From Methylobacter tundripaludum (lineage in GTDB: Bacteria; Pseudomonadota; Gammaproteobacteria; Methylococcales; Methylomonadaceae), in assembly GCF_002934365.1 (NCBI RefSeq), contig NZ_PTIY01000002.1, positions 310,001 through 374,000 of the forward strand: a DNA stretch of 64,000 bases. Direction: 5' to 3'. A program made the position numbers and the translations under genes. This document shows positions 37,394-45,528 of the stretch, piece after piece. Under the pieces are notes generated by a model. The model saw nothing but the letters and a program-made list of their open reading frames with translations. It had not been told where the DNA came from and searched no databases. Within the stretch, counting starts at the first letter, position 1. Each line of letters starts with the position of its first letter.

Positions 37394-38226
37394 GCGACCC
37401 TCTGCTGCAAATGACGATTAACGGTTTGGGTGCTGTAGCCTTCGGTAATAAACAACGGTTCGCTGCCAAAGGCCCTGAAGATATGTTTCAGGTCGTGTTG
37501 GCGCTGCCGGTAGGCGGCGACTATTTTTTGCCGCAATGCCGGACGCATGAACAGCGTGCGGGTCGCATGGCTTTCCATGTCCTGGAAAGAAATCAGGCCC
37601 CAATTGGGCAAGGCGGCGTATTCGTCCTGAGTCCATAACACCAACGGGATCACATCGTGACTTTGCAACGAACCTAACACAGCCCGCAGTTGAGGCAGCG
37701 GAAAATGGCAGTCGGACAACAAAAACACCAGCGAGCGCTCGGCAGGCAGAAAAGCCAGCGCATTTTGCAGCCCGTTTGCGCTGCCGCTAAAGTTAAGACG
37801 TTCCAGTTGTTTTGCCAGCGCCGACACCCGTCCCAAGTGCTGGCCGGCGGGAAGCAGCCAGCGCTGCTCGATACGCTCGGTACAGCCGATAAAGCCGAAT
37901 TTGTCGCCGTAATCGAAAGCCGAATGGGCGGCGGTCAGCAAAAACCGGAGCAGGGTTTGTTGTTTGTCGGCATAGCCCATCGATGCCGACATATCGGCAA
38001 TCAGATAGACGTTGACGGAGCTTTGCTGCTGATAGACGCGTACCCGATACGACGAAAACGGGTCGAGCACGCTGGCGCGCAAGTCTATGCGTCTGGGGTC
38101 GGGGCTGGCAATCAGCGGTTCGTGGCGCTTGAACAGCTGTCCGGCGCCGATCATTTGTCCGGGATGCGCTCCCGGATAAACGGAACTTGATTGCCAGGGT
38201 AAGCGGTAATGTAGCGTTTCGGTCAT
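37390..38226 (-). CDS. mxaS: Methanol dehydrogenase assembly protein MxaS (DUF58)
   Basis: This 278-residue protein belongs to the DUF58/vWA-like family that regularly accompanies MoxR-type ATPases. It carries YPGAHPGQMIGAGQLFKRHE near the N-terminus and a MIDAS-like LIADMSASMGYADK in the middle, followed by LVFLLSDCHFPLPQL. The start MTETLHYRLPW at 38226 is chosen because the longer upstream frame is translated from repeat DNA. It is probably the partner of MxaR. Confidence 0.86.
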   Translation of the reverse strand: MTETLHYRLPWQSSSVYPGAHPGQMIGAGQLFKRHEPLIASPDPRRIDLRASVLDPFSSYRVRVYQQQSSVNVYLIADMSASMGYADKQQTLLRFLLTAAHSAFDYGDKFGFIGCTERIEQRWLLPAGQHLGRVSALAKQLERLNFSGSANGLQNALAFLPAERSLVFLLSDCHFPLPQLRAVLGSLQSHDVIPLVLWTQDEYAALPNWGLISFQDMESHATRTLFMRPALRQKIVAAYRQRQHDLKHIFRAFGSEPLFITEGYSTQTVNRHLQQRVA

Positions 38227-38648
38227 GGCTTGGTTTTTTACGATGTTTTTTGTTTTATGTATTAAAACGAATGCTATGCGTTGTAGGGTGTGAAAGCCGT
38301 TCGTGCTGAGCCCTTCGGCTACGCTCAGGAGAGCCTTGTCGAAGCATGAACGGCTTTCACACCTCTCATCCCCTTGGTTGAGCATTCCAAAATCCCGCTC
38401 ACCCTTCGACAGGCTCAGGGCGAACGGGATTTTGGAATGCTCACCACGAAGGACACGAAGAAAAAAACATAACTAAGCGGGACAGGGTTTGAAACCCCGT
38501 CCCCAACGTTTTACGATGCCTGAGCAAAGTGGTTATATTTAGCTAACGCCTTACGTTTCGGACGGGGCAGCATGCTCCGTCCGGCTCAACACGAAGAAAA
38601 AATATAAAACTTCGTGCTCTTCGTGTCTTCGTGGTGACGTTTTTTTTA
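38227..38648. repeat. Cluster of nested inverted repeats between mxaR and mxaS
   Basis: This 420-bp non-coding stretch holds three palindromic units. The first has arms tgaaagccgttc and gaacggctttca (about 38290 and 38347). The second has perfect 19-base arms at 38379-38397 and 38425-38443. Both enclose a shared core of the form ccttcg-aggctcagg. The third is a wide pair of caccacgaaggacacgaag-like arms (about 38442-38466 and 38613-38637). They look like dispersed non-autonomous elements. Confidence 0.8.
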
Positions 38649-39665
38649 TTAAGGCGCAGCCACCTGGTCCAAAATCCCCTCGATCAATTCGGGCAGCAGC
38701 TGTTCTTTCCTGTAGGCATACATCGGGTTTAAAAACAGCCGGTGCGTCATGCAGACCGGAAAAACCGCTTGCAGGTCTTCCGGCAACACATGATCACGCT
38801 GTTCCAGCCAAGCGCGGGTTTTGGCGGCGCGGATCAAGTAACTCATGCCGCGCGGACTGGCTCCGGCCATTAACAATTGCGGCATTTCGACATCGCTTAA
38901 TTGAACGCCGTATTGTTGCGGTTGGTGCGTAGCTTTCCATAAACTCAGCGCGTAAGCATGGAGTTTAGGGCTGGTCTGTATATGTTGCTGCAGCGTTTGC
39001 GCCAGCTCATTGAGCCGGTAATAAATACCGCTGTTAGCGACTCCTGCAACCAGCCGGTCGGTATCGTGAAAACGGGGATTGAACATCAGCTCGTCCAGCT
39101 CGGTATCGCCTCTGGGCATATCGATGTTGATTTCCATCATGAAGCGGTCTTTGGCGGCGGCCGGCAGCTCGAAGGTTTCTTCCTTCTCGACGCGGTTGCG
39201 GTCGGCAAAAACCTGGATGTGCGGAAAATGATAGTCGCGGTTAAAGGCGTTGATGCTGCGCTCGGCCATCGCTCTTAACAGCAAGGCATGAACTTGCGGG
39301 CGGGCGCGGTTGATTTCGTTGAAGAAGAAGGTGGCGAGGGTGTCGCCGTGTTTCAGCAAAGGCCCCGGATCGACGCACGGACGGCCTTGTTCGTTTAAAT
39401 AGGTGTAATAGATCAAGTCGGCGGGCATCAAGTCAATGGTGCCTTCAATCCGCTGGTAATCGCCGCCCAAGCCTTGGGCGACCGCTCTTAGCAGCGTGGT
39501 TTTGCCGACGCCGACATTGCCTTCCAGTAATACATGGCCTCTGGCGAAAACGGCCAGGATGATATTTCTGACCGCAGGTTGCAGGCCGATAACGGTTTGA
39601 TTGATTTGTCGTTCAAACTGTAACGCTTGCTCGCGCCAGTCGGTGAGTTGGGTGTCTGTGTTCAT
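38649..39665 (-). CDS. mxaR: MoxR-family AAA+ ATPase MxaR
   Basis: This 338-residue AAA+ ATPase has Walker A GNVGVGKTTLL, Walker B-like ATFFFNEINRARPQV, sensor region DRFMMEINIDMPRGDTELD and a helical lid domain (SDVEMPQLLMAGASPRGMSY). It is thought to act as a chaperone-like motor with the vWA proteins (MxaS, MxaC, MxaL) during methanol dehydrogenase maturation. It follows mxaI, as in known mxa operons. Confidence 0.92.
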   Translation of the reverse strand: MNTDTQLTDWREQALQFERQINQTVIGLQPAVRNIILAVFARGHVLLEGNVGVGKTTLLRAVAQGLGGDYQRIEGTIDLMPADLIYYTYLNEQGRPCVDPGPLLKHGDTLATFFFNEINRARPQVHALLLRAMAERSINAFNRDYHFPHIQVFADRNRVEKEETFELPAAAKDRFMMEINIDMPRGDTELDELMFNPRFHDTDRLVAGVANSGIYYRLNELAQTLQQHIQTSPKLHAYALSLWKATHQPQQYGVQLSDVEMPQLLMAGASPRGMSYLIRAAKTRAWLEQRDHVLPEDLQAVFPVCMTHRLFLNPMYAYRKEQLLPELIEGILDQVAAP

Positions 39666-39678
39666 TTTAGTTTTGTGC

Positions 39679-39786
39679 TAGTTCCCAAGCTCCAGTTTGG
39701 GAATTCGGTAGTGGAAGCTCCAGCTTCCCGTCTCGCGAAGCTGGAGCTTCGTCCTCTGGGTTCCCAAGCCGGAGCTTGGGAACCAG
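39679..39786. repeat. Palindromic repeat between mxaI and mxaR
   Basis: Arms gttcccaagctcc (39681-39693) and ggagcttgggaac (39771-39783) are perfect inverted copies. Inside lies a second nested pair, gaagctccagcttc and gaagctggagcttc. It separates the abundant structural gene mxaI from the assembly genes. Confidence 0.8.
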
Positions 39787-39864
39787 CGTAAAAAAAGGGC
39801 ATAAGATACAAACAGACTCACAAAGGGGACGAAAAGTGGAATGCATTTATGCCCAAAACAATGG

Positions 39865-40149
39865 CTATTCGATGTCGTCTACGTCATAAACAAACTTGCC
39901 GGTCTTGGCCAAATGTTCCTGGCGCTTTTTATTGCGCGCTTCCATTTCCACAACCGATTGGGCTTGTTTGTTGAGTTCGTTGACATCGTGTTTCGGGTCA
40001 TACTTACTGCCCGCCACTTTTTCCGGGTAACCCGGTTTGGGTTCCCAGCAAACGCCCGGTTCGCTGCAATTTTGGCCGTCGTAAGCGATAGCGGAATAGG
40101 ACAGCGCCGCCAACACGACGCCTGCATTAATTAAAAGCATTTTTTTCAT
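39865..40149 (-). CDS. mxaI: Methanol dehydrogenase small subunit MxaI
   Basis: This is the beta subunit of the alpha2-beta2 calcium methanol dehydrogenase. The 94-residue precursor has a signal peptide ending SAIAYDG. The mature part has the typical CSEPGVCWEPKPGYPEKVAG, then KYDPKHDVNELNKQ and a Lys-rich helix ending KTGKFVYDVDD. Its Cys pair forms the known internal disulfide of this subunit. XoxF-type enzymes usually lack it, so its presence supports a calcium enzyme. A gagg site precedes the ATG. It lies 13 bp after mxaG. Confidence 0.95.
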   Translation of the reverse strand: MKKMLLINAGVVLAALSYSAIAYDGQNCSEPGVCWEPKPGYPEKVAGSKYDPKHDVNELNKQAQSVVEMEARNKKRQEHLAKTGKFVYDVDDIE

Positions 40150-40162
40150 CTGTGTTTCCTCT

Positions 40163-40636
40163 CTATTTTAACCATTTGGCTTTTTTAGGATTACCTGTGT
40201 AGATGTCCCGTATCCAGGACATAATCATCAGCATTTCATCGGTTGATAGATTGACGTATTGCGGCCCCATCATGCCGCTGGCGCCGCCGAACAAGATTTC
40301 AAACAAGCCCTGATCGGTAGCGGCAGACGGATAGGTCCAGTAATCGTCCGCCAGTCCGGGCCCCAATTTACCTTCGGCTTCGTGGCCGTGACAGCCGGAG
40401 CAGGCGGTCAAATAAAGGTCATGACCCTTTTGTATGATTTCTTTATTACCGTTATAAGGGTTCTTGCCCGTTTCCTTGAATTGATTGAAAACGGCTTCGT
40501 TGCCGCCCGATTTGGCGACGCTCATATCCAGCGGCGCGCCGGTAATGGCGTTACGAAAGGTTATTTCCGCTAAAGCCGCCGAGCTGATCAACACCAGGCC
40601 GGCAGCCGATGCGGCTAATAATTTTTTTCTGTTCAT
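40163..40636 (-). CDS. mxaG: Cytochrome cL, methanol dehydrogenase electron acceptor MxaG
   Basis: This 157-residue periplasmic class I cytochrome c accepts electrons from the PQQ of MxaF. The signal peptide ends SSAALAE. The heme-binding motif is CSGCH in LYLTACSGCHGHEAEGKLGP, and the axial Met is probably in GASGMMGPQYVNLS. The length is a little shorter than some cytochromes cL. The gene lies between mxaJ and mxaI, the normal order. Confidence 0.94.
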   Translation of the reverse strand: MNRKKLLAASAAGLVLISSAALAEITFRNAITGAPLDMSVAKSGGNEAVFNQFKETGKNPYNGNKEIIQKGHDLYLTACSGCHGHEAEGKLGPGLADDYWTYPSAATDQGLFEILFGGASGMMGPQYVNLSTDEMLMIMSWIRDIYTGNPKKAKWLK

Positions 40637-40664
40637 TTGTCAGTCCTAATTTCTTTATGATTTT

Positions 40665-41504
40665 CTAAGGCGCATCGGGTTCAGCAACCAAAGGGATGCC
40701 TTCCGCTTCCAGCAACTCGGTTATTTCATCTCGATGATCTTCAATAACTTTGTTCAACTGAGCCAGCAAGGTTGAATCGTTTTTTCGAACCCCCATCGAT
40801 GTACTGAAATGAAAGTCGACTTTTTGTCCGTCCGCACGAACATTGTCGTCAGGAATCATCGTCATCACCACCGGTGTGGCCGAGGCTTTGACATAACGCG
40901 CCGCAGACGGCCCCCAAAGAGAGGCGATTTCGGCATGGCCCGATGAAATCTCGGAGACCAGTTTCGAGGTTTCGTATTTGATGTACTGGTTGCGCCTGGA
41001 TTTAAAGCCCACCAATTCCTGTGAATAATTGAACATATCGTTATAACGCCCGATAGCCTTCATCATCACTTCCGGCGGCGTGCCGGGCACAAAAGCGATG
41101 CGTTGCGCCTTGCGTAATGCCTCGCTATCCCAGTTTTTTAGGTCCAGGTTGTCGGCTTCACGCGAGATGAAAACGTAGCCGGACCGGTAGTAAGGTTGGG
41201 TGGTCAAAACGCGGGGATCGCCTTTATCAACACCTATCGCTACATCGCACAGTCCTTTATCCAGCGTGTCCCGTATGTAATAACGCGGGTCGCTCCAGTA
41301 AACGTATTCGACTTTTCTGTTCAGCGCTTTGCCGACCAGTTCCGCCAGTTTATTTTCAAAGCCTTCGCCCGCCTTATTGGAATAGGGCATTTCGTCTTCC
41401 GCGGCGCAGACCTTCAGCGCTTTGTTTTGTTCGGCCTGGGCTTGGGGGATTGCCAAACAGCCACCCAAACACAAAGCCGTTATCAAAAACTTGTTTATGT
41501 GCAT
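40665..41504 (-). CDS. mxaJ: Periplasmic solute-binding-like protein MxaJ
   Basis: This 279-residue protein has an N-terminal signal peptide (GGCLAIPQAQAEQ). Its periplasmic binding-protein fold is of the family found beside PQQ methanol dehydrogenases: LKVCAAEDEMPYSNKAGEGF then ENKLAEL, followed by VYWSDPRYYIRDTLDKGLCD. MxaJ is required for an active dehydrogenase and may help in maturation or interaction with MxaF. The ATG at 41504 is preferred because gagag lies just upstream. It lies between mxaF and mxaG. Confidence 0.93.
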   Translation of the reverse strand: MHINKFLITALCLGGCLAIPQAQAEQNKALKVCAAEDEMPYSNKAGEGFENKLAELVGKALNRKVEYVYWSDPRYYIRDTLDKGLCDVAIGVDKGDPRVLTTQPYYRSGYVFISREADNLDLKNWDSEALRKAQRIAFVPGTPPEVMMKAIGRYNDMFNYSQELVGFKSRRNQYIKYETSKLVSEISSGHAEIASLWGPSAARYVKASATPVVMTMIPDDNVRADGQKVDFHFSTSMGVRKNDSTLLAQLNKVIEDHRDEITELLEAEGIPLVAEPDAP

Positions 41505-41824
41505 ATTTACTCTCAATCAATGCAGGATTAAAAACGTGATGCCATTACAGATGTCACTGTAGGGAGTGGTTTTAGCCCCAACCTGTTGATTTAAGCAGTG
41601 CAAAGCCCTCTCGACAATTACTCCTGCATCCGTGCAGTCGTCCACAGGGAGAGGGTTGGGTGAGGGAAAATCAAAATAAGGAAAAGGACTTATTTGAATC
41701 CCCTCATCCCAGCCTTCTCGGCAATTGCTCCTGCATTGCTCTACTACCTACATCCATGTAGGCATCCCTGAGGGAGAAAGGACGCACTCCTAAATAGCGG
41801 CTAAGGTTCCTTCTACACGCAGTT
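41505..41824. repeat. Repeat-filled spacer between mxaF and mxaJ
   Basis: This 320-bp spacer contains a direct repeat of about 24 bases (41606-41629 and 41713-41735; ctcgrcaattrctcctgcat). It also contains facing arms gggagagggttgggtgaggg (about 41647-41666) and cccctcatcccagccttctc (about 41700-41719), which can fold into a large hairpin. It sits directly after the most highly expressed gene of the locus. Confidence 0.75.
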
Positions 41825-43639
41825 TTAATAACCTAATGCAAAGACCATCACACCGCCGCCTTGTTGAGTGTAGTGCGCCAGTTCCTTAAACGCACCGACT
41901 GCACCCAAACCTGCGGTAGGGTCTTGCAAGTCGAACACTAAGCCAACGCCGGGCCAACCGCCGACACCGTAGTAAATCGCCACATATTGCTTGCCTTTAT
42001 GTCCGAAGGTAATCGGGTGGCCGATAACGCCGGAAGGTAGTTTGAATTTCCACAATTCTTTTCCGTTCCGTGAATCCAGCGCTTTGATGTAGCCGTCCAA
42101 GGTGCCGTAGAAAACCAGATCGCCCGCCGTTGCGGTAGTGCCGCCCCAGACGGCGAATTTTTCCTGGATTTCCCATTCGAATTTACCGGTCACGGAGTTC
42201 ATCGCTTTGACTTGGCCCAAGGTGCCTTTAGGCCCCGGATACATGTTCAGCGTCGCGCCGACAAAGAACTGGCCTGCGCGGTAAGGCAGCATGAACGGTT
42301 CCCAGTCCATGCAGATATGGTTGGTACCCATGAAGAACAGTTTTTTGTTCGGATCGTATGATTCGATGCCTTGGTTGTGATAACCCATCGCGGATGGACA
42401 AATGCCTTTGGCTTCATGATCCATGTGGGTCGAAAACTCGGGATCGCGAATCGGCAGGCCGGTTTTTAAATCGACTTTTTTAACCCAGTTGACGGTATCG
42501 TCGATTTTAAACGCGTTGACCAAATCGCCGTTTTCACGGTTCAGGGTATAAACCAGACCGTTGCGGTCGGGGTGGGTCAGCAGTTTGGTCATTTTGCCGT
42601 CAACCAGCTGTTCCGATAAGCCCATGTAGTTGACGCCGGCGTAATCCCATTCGTCATGCGGCGTTTTTTGATAGCCGAATTTCGCCTCGCCTGTGTTGAT
42701 GTCGCGGCCCCAGATGGTCATCGTCCATTTGTTGTCGCCAGGACGCATGGTTTCATTCCACGGCGCGGGGTTGCCTGAGCCGTAATAGAGCATGTCCAGG
42801 TCGGGATCGAACGCATACCAGCCCCAGTTGGTGCCGCCGCCGATTTTCCAGGCGTCGCCTTCCCAGGTCTTAAGACCCAAACCGAATTGGCCGTAATGCG
42901 GGTTGGCGCTGTTAAAATCCTTGGCCAGTTTGATGTCGGCATCGGGACCTGTAGCGTAAACGCGCCAAGCCTGTTTGCCGTCTTTGATGTTATAGGCGGT
43001 GGCGTAACCTCTTACACCCAGTTCCGCGCCCGAGCTGCCGACAATGACCTTGTCTTTAGCGACAAAAGGCGCAACGGTCAGCGTGGAGCCCATCGCAATA
43101 TCGGAATTTTCCATTTTCCACAACAACTCGCCGGTCTTCGCGTTTAACGCCACGATATGGCCGTCCAGCTGATTCTGGAAAATAGTCGCCGGGTAACCGT
43201 CGCCGGCGGGCGCATAGGCCAAGCCCCGGTTGACCACGTCGCAGCACGCTACGGCGCGGGCGGCCGGGTTTTGTTTAGGTTTGTATTCCCATAAGATTTT
43301 GTCCGGCTGATCCAGGTCGATCGCGAAAATATTGTTAGGGAAGGGCGTATGCACATACATGATGCCGTCAATAACCAGCGGTCCGCCTTCATGCCCGTTC
43401 AGTACGCCCGTAGAAAAAGACCAGACCGGCTGTAGATGCTGGACGTTGTGCGCGTTGATCTGCGTCATTTCGCTAAAGTGGGTCGCACCGTAGTCTTTGG
43501 TCTGCATGACCCAGTTAGTATCTTCTTTTGACAGTCGATCCAGGGCTTTATTGGCTTGTGCCGGTATCGAAACCGAAAACAAGGCGCCGCTACAGACAGC
43601 GGATGCGACAGCGGTGCGGGTGAATTTGGAAATCCGCAT
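41825..43639 (-). CDS. mxaF: Calcium/PQQ methanol dehydrogenase large subunit MxaF
   Basis: This periplasmic quinoprotein oxidises methanol to formaldehyde. The 604-residue precursor has a signal peptide ending IPAQANKA, the adjacent-Cys disulfide [13 protein letters not shown], beta-propeller Trp-docking repeats ([39 protein letters not shown]) and the catalytic Asp in DEWDYAGVN. The residue two after the catalytic Asp is Ala. In lanthanide XoxF it is Asp, so this is the calcium-type enzyme, in agreement with the adjacent mxaI. The start MRISKF follows a strong ggagga site. The upstream region carries a phased repeat array. Confidence 0.97.
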   Translation of the reverse strand: MRISKFTRTAVASAVCSGALFSVSIPAQANKALDRLSKEDTNWVMQTKDYGATHFSEMTQINAHNVQHLQPVWSFSTGVLNGHEGGPLVIDGIMYVHTPFPNNIFAIDLDQPDKILWEYKPKQNPAARAVACCDVVNRGLAYAPAGDGYPATIFQNQLDGHIVALNAKTGELLWKMENSDIAMGSTLTVAPFVAKDKVIVGSSGAELGVRGYATAYNIKDGKQAWRVYATGPDADIKLAKDFNSANPHYGQFGLGLKTWEGDAWKIGGGTNWGWYAFDPDLDMLYYGSGNPAPWNETMRPGDNKWTMTIWGRDINTGEAKFGYQKTPHDEWDYAGVNYMGLSEQLVDGKMTKLLTHPDRNGLVYTLNRENGDLVNAFKIDDTVNWVKKVDLKTGLPIRDPEFSTHMDHEAKGICPSAMGYHNQGIESYDPNKKLFFMGTNHICMDWEPFMLPYRAGQFFVGATLNMYPGPKGTLGQVKAMNSVTGKFEWEIQEKFAVWGGTTATAGDLVFYGTLDGYIKALDSRNGKELWKFKLPSGVIGHPITFGHKGKQYVAIYYGVGGWPGVGLVFDLQDPTAGLGAVGAFKELAHYTQQGGGVMVFALGY

Positions 43640-43964
43640 AGTTCCTCCAGAGTTATGAATGTTGTACTTATATAAAGTCATAAAGCCAGCCCGTGCGTAT
43701 CAATAAGGTTTAAGTAAGATAACTAGCTTTCTTGATCAAAACGCTTGCAACACCTTATTGAAATGCAGGGCTGAACAGGCGCTCATGGTACGGGAGCGGG
43801 TGCATGCAGCGTTACGGAATAAGCCCGGAAATCGGCGGGAAAAATCCCGTAATAAACCGGGAAAATATCCTGTCTCAGGTTGAGATAAAACGGGAAAAGC
43901 TCCTATCGATTTGCCGTTTATAAACAGGCATGATGGTCTTTTTGACACGTTAAGGAGCAAAGTA
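43640..43964. promoter_or_regulatory. Divergent mxaF-mxaB regulatory region
   Basis: This 325-bp region separates mxaF (minus) from mxaB (plus). The part at 43814-43898 is a set of CGGGAAA-like units, described separately. The mxaF promoter should lie between the array and 43650; I cannot pick a secure -10/-35 pair. Confidence 0.7.
43814..43898 (+). promoter_or_regulatory. 11-bp-phased CGGGAAA repeat array
   Basis: Units acggaat (43814), ccggaaa (43825), cgggaaa (43836), ccgtaat (43847) and cgggaaa (43858) start exactly 11 bp apart. A further cgggaaa lies at 43891, three such periods on. Such helical phasing is typical of cooperative binding by a response regulator on one DNA face. MxaB is the obvious candidate binder. 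Confidence 0.6.
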
Positions 43965-44621
43965 GTGGCGGGTAAGATTAGTGTGTTGTTGGTGGATGAT
44001 CATGCCGTGGTTCGGACGGGCTACAAAGCTTATCTTTCCTTGTCCGATAAGATCGGACAGATTTATGAGGCGGACCGGGGCGAGACGGCCTGCCAAATGT
44101 ACAGCCAATATCAACCGGATATTGTGGTGGTGGATTTATCGATGCCGGGCATAGGCGGTTTTGAGAGCATCAGGAGGCTGATTAACCGTGATCAGCATTG
44201 TAAAATCCTGGTATTCAGCATTCACAATGAATTGGTTTATGTGACGCGGGCGCTTGCGGCCGGAGCGAAAGGCTATATCACTAAAAGCAGCGTGCCTGAA
44301 ACGCTGATTACCGCAGTGTATAAAATAGCCCAGGGCGGCACTTATGTTGATCCCGAGATTGCCCAGCAACTGGCGGTTTCGATGGCTGGAGAGCAGGACG
44401 AATCGGAGAAAATCAAGCTGCTTTCGCCTAGGGAGTTCGATGTGTTCTGTTTGCTGGCGAATGGCTATACCGTCCGTAAAGCGGCGGAAAAACTGTGTTT
44501 GAGCTATAAAACGGTGTGCAACCACGGTACCGTGATCAAGGAAAAAATGGGCGCGGAAACGCTGGCAGAACTGACTTTGTTGGCAAGCCGGCAAGGGCTT
44601 ATTGAAATTCGCGAAAATTGA
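43965..44621 (+). CDS. mxaB: Response regulator MxaB
   Basis: This 218-residue NarL/LuxR-type regulator has the receiver domain (LLVDDHAVVRTGY; phospho-Asp at about residue 57 in VVVDLSMPGIGG; switch Lys in GAKGYITKSS) and the C-terminal helix-turn-helix LSPREFDVFCLLANGYTVRK then SYKTVCNHG. In methanotrophs MxaB activates mxa genes and takes part in the lanthanide switch to xoxF. The GTG at 43965 is chosen because aaggag lies 8-13 bases upstream. It has no kinase beside it. A close paralogue with a kinase is at 2655-4633. Confidence 0.88.
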   Translation: MAGKISVLLVDDHAVVRTGYKAYLSLSDKIGQIYEADRGETACQMYSQYQPDIVVVDLSMPGIGGFESIRRLINRDQHCKILVFSIHNELVYVTRALAAGAKGYITKSSVPETLITAVYKIAQGGTYVDPEIAQQLAVSMAGEQDESEKIKLLSPREFDVFCLLANGYTVRKAAEKLCLSYKTVCNHGTVIKEKMGAETLAELTLLASRQGLIEIREN

Positions 44622-44628
44622 AATAAAA

Positions 44629-44705
44629 GACGAAAGACGAAAGACGAAGGGCGAAGGGCGAAGGGCGAAGGGCGAAGGGCGAAGGGCGAAGGGCGAAGGG
44701 CGAAA
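44629..44705 (+). repeat. Heptanucleotide tandem repeat, 11 units
   Basis: There are three gacgaaa-type units, seven exact ggcgaag units and a final ggcgaaa unit. A partly inverted tttcgcc stretch follows at about 44725-44740, so the transcript can fold. It lies between the convergent mxaB and mxaD genes and starts 8 bp after the mxaB stop. Confidence 0.9.
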
Positions 44706-44751
44706 AACATCTTTCGTCATTTGCCTTTCGCCTTTTGCCTATAAATATTTT

Positions 44752-45282
44752 TTATTTTTCCAGCTTTTGTTTTAGTCCCGCCAAGCCGTTCTTAAAGAAC
44801 TCATTCATCGCTTTAACCGCGGCAGCGTCATTCAAGTTTTCGGGTGGCGTATTGCCGGTGTCGCCACGGTAGAAACGGCTTTTTAGTGTAACCACGCTGG
44901 TATTGGCGTCGTTGCCCGGCGTTACTTGAAGGTTGATGGTATAGGAGCTGGCCGGAAACGCCGTTACATTTTCGGTTTTGAGGCGGTAATTGTATTCATG
45001 ATCTTTATCGCTGTAAAAATCCAGGTTTTCCACGAGCTGTCCGCCGTTTTGCAGGGTGATGGTCCGGGCGCCGTCGGAGGCGTTTTTGCCATCGCCCGAG
45101 CTTGCTTTGACGTCAGGATGCCAGCTGGCAATGGCGTCAAATTGCTTGATCGCATTCCAGACGGCGTCTACGGAAGCATTGATAGTGATGCTTTCTTTGG
45201 CTTTTTGCGGGGTCGGTCCGTGGGCAACAGAAGTTACGGGGAATAAGAGGAAACTCAATAATATTAAGGGTAAACGGTTCAT
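44752..45282 (-). CDS. mxaD: Periplasmic SRPBCC protein MxaD
   Basis: This 176-residue protein has a signal peptide ending SVAHGP and an SRPBCC (START-like) fold: SITINASVDAVWNAIKQFDA, then IASWHPDVKASSGDGKN. MxaD is a 17-kDa periplasmic protein that improves the interaction of methanol dehydrogenase with cytochrome cL in Methylobacterium. It is separated from the main operon by mxaB and has its own upstream region with cgggaaa-like motifs. Confidence 0.88.
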   Translation of the reverse strand: MNRLPLILLSFLLFPVTSVAHGPTPQKAKESITINASVDAVWNAIKQFDAIASWHPDVKASSGDGKNASDGARTITLQNGGQLVENLDFYSDKDHEYNYRLKTENVTAFPASSYTINLQVTPGNDANTSVVTLKSRFYRGDTGNTPPENLNDAAAVKAMNEFFKNGLAGLKQKLEK

Positions 45283-45324
45283 GTGATTAATGTCATTATT
45301 AAAATAACCTATTATTCATGGCTT

Positions 45325-45370
45325 CGGGTAAAAGACATCGGGTAACTTTCCCGATAACAGTCGGGAAATT
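45325..45370. promoter_or_regulatory. CGGGAAA-like motifs and hairpin upstream of mxaD
   Basis: The motifs cgggtaa (45325), cgggtaa (45339) and cgggaaa (45362), and the inverted tttcccg (45347), cluster within 46 bp upstream of mxaD. The last two form an 8-bp hairpin, tttcccga/tcgggaaa. They resemble the array between mxaF and mxaB but are not regularly 11-bp phased. Confidence 0.45.
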
Positions 45371-45528
45371 TTCGTTTTTTATGGCTTCTGGAAACGTCCG
45401 ATGCTTTGTTGCGGCTGTATGAGCGGGGCAAGGGTGCGGAAAAAGATGTTAAAATAGCAACAGGGTGGCATGAAAAAAACCGCCGCCAAACAAATCCAGA
45501 CCGAACTTTACTAACGAAATAATATCAA

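Noticed and set aside
38227-38385. Extended N-terminus of MxaS
   Set aside because: It would be encoded by palindromic repeat DNA. The family-like sequence begins at MTETLHYRLPW.
41825-43639. XoxF (lanthanide methanol dehydrogenase)
   Set aside because: The diagnostic residue is Ala rather than Asp, and mxaI is encoded in the operon.
44629-44705. Heptamer array considered as CRISPR
   Set aside because: The units are 7 bp, contiguous and without spacers; it is a simple tandem repeat.
44136-44720. Minus-strand frame with FALRPSPF repeats overlapping mxaB
   Set aside because: The repeats are only the translation of the 7-bp tandem array, and the rest is antisense to mxaB. There is no start site or family pattern.
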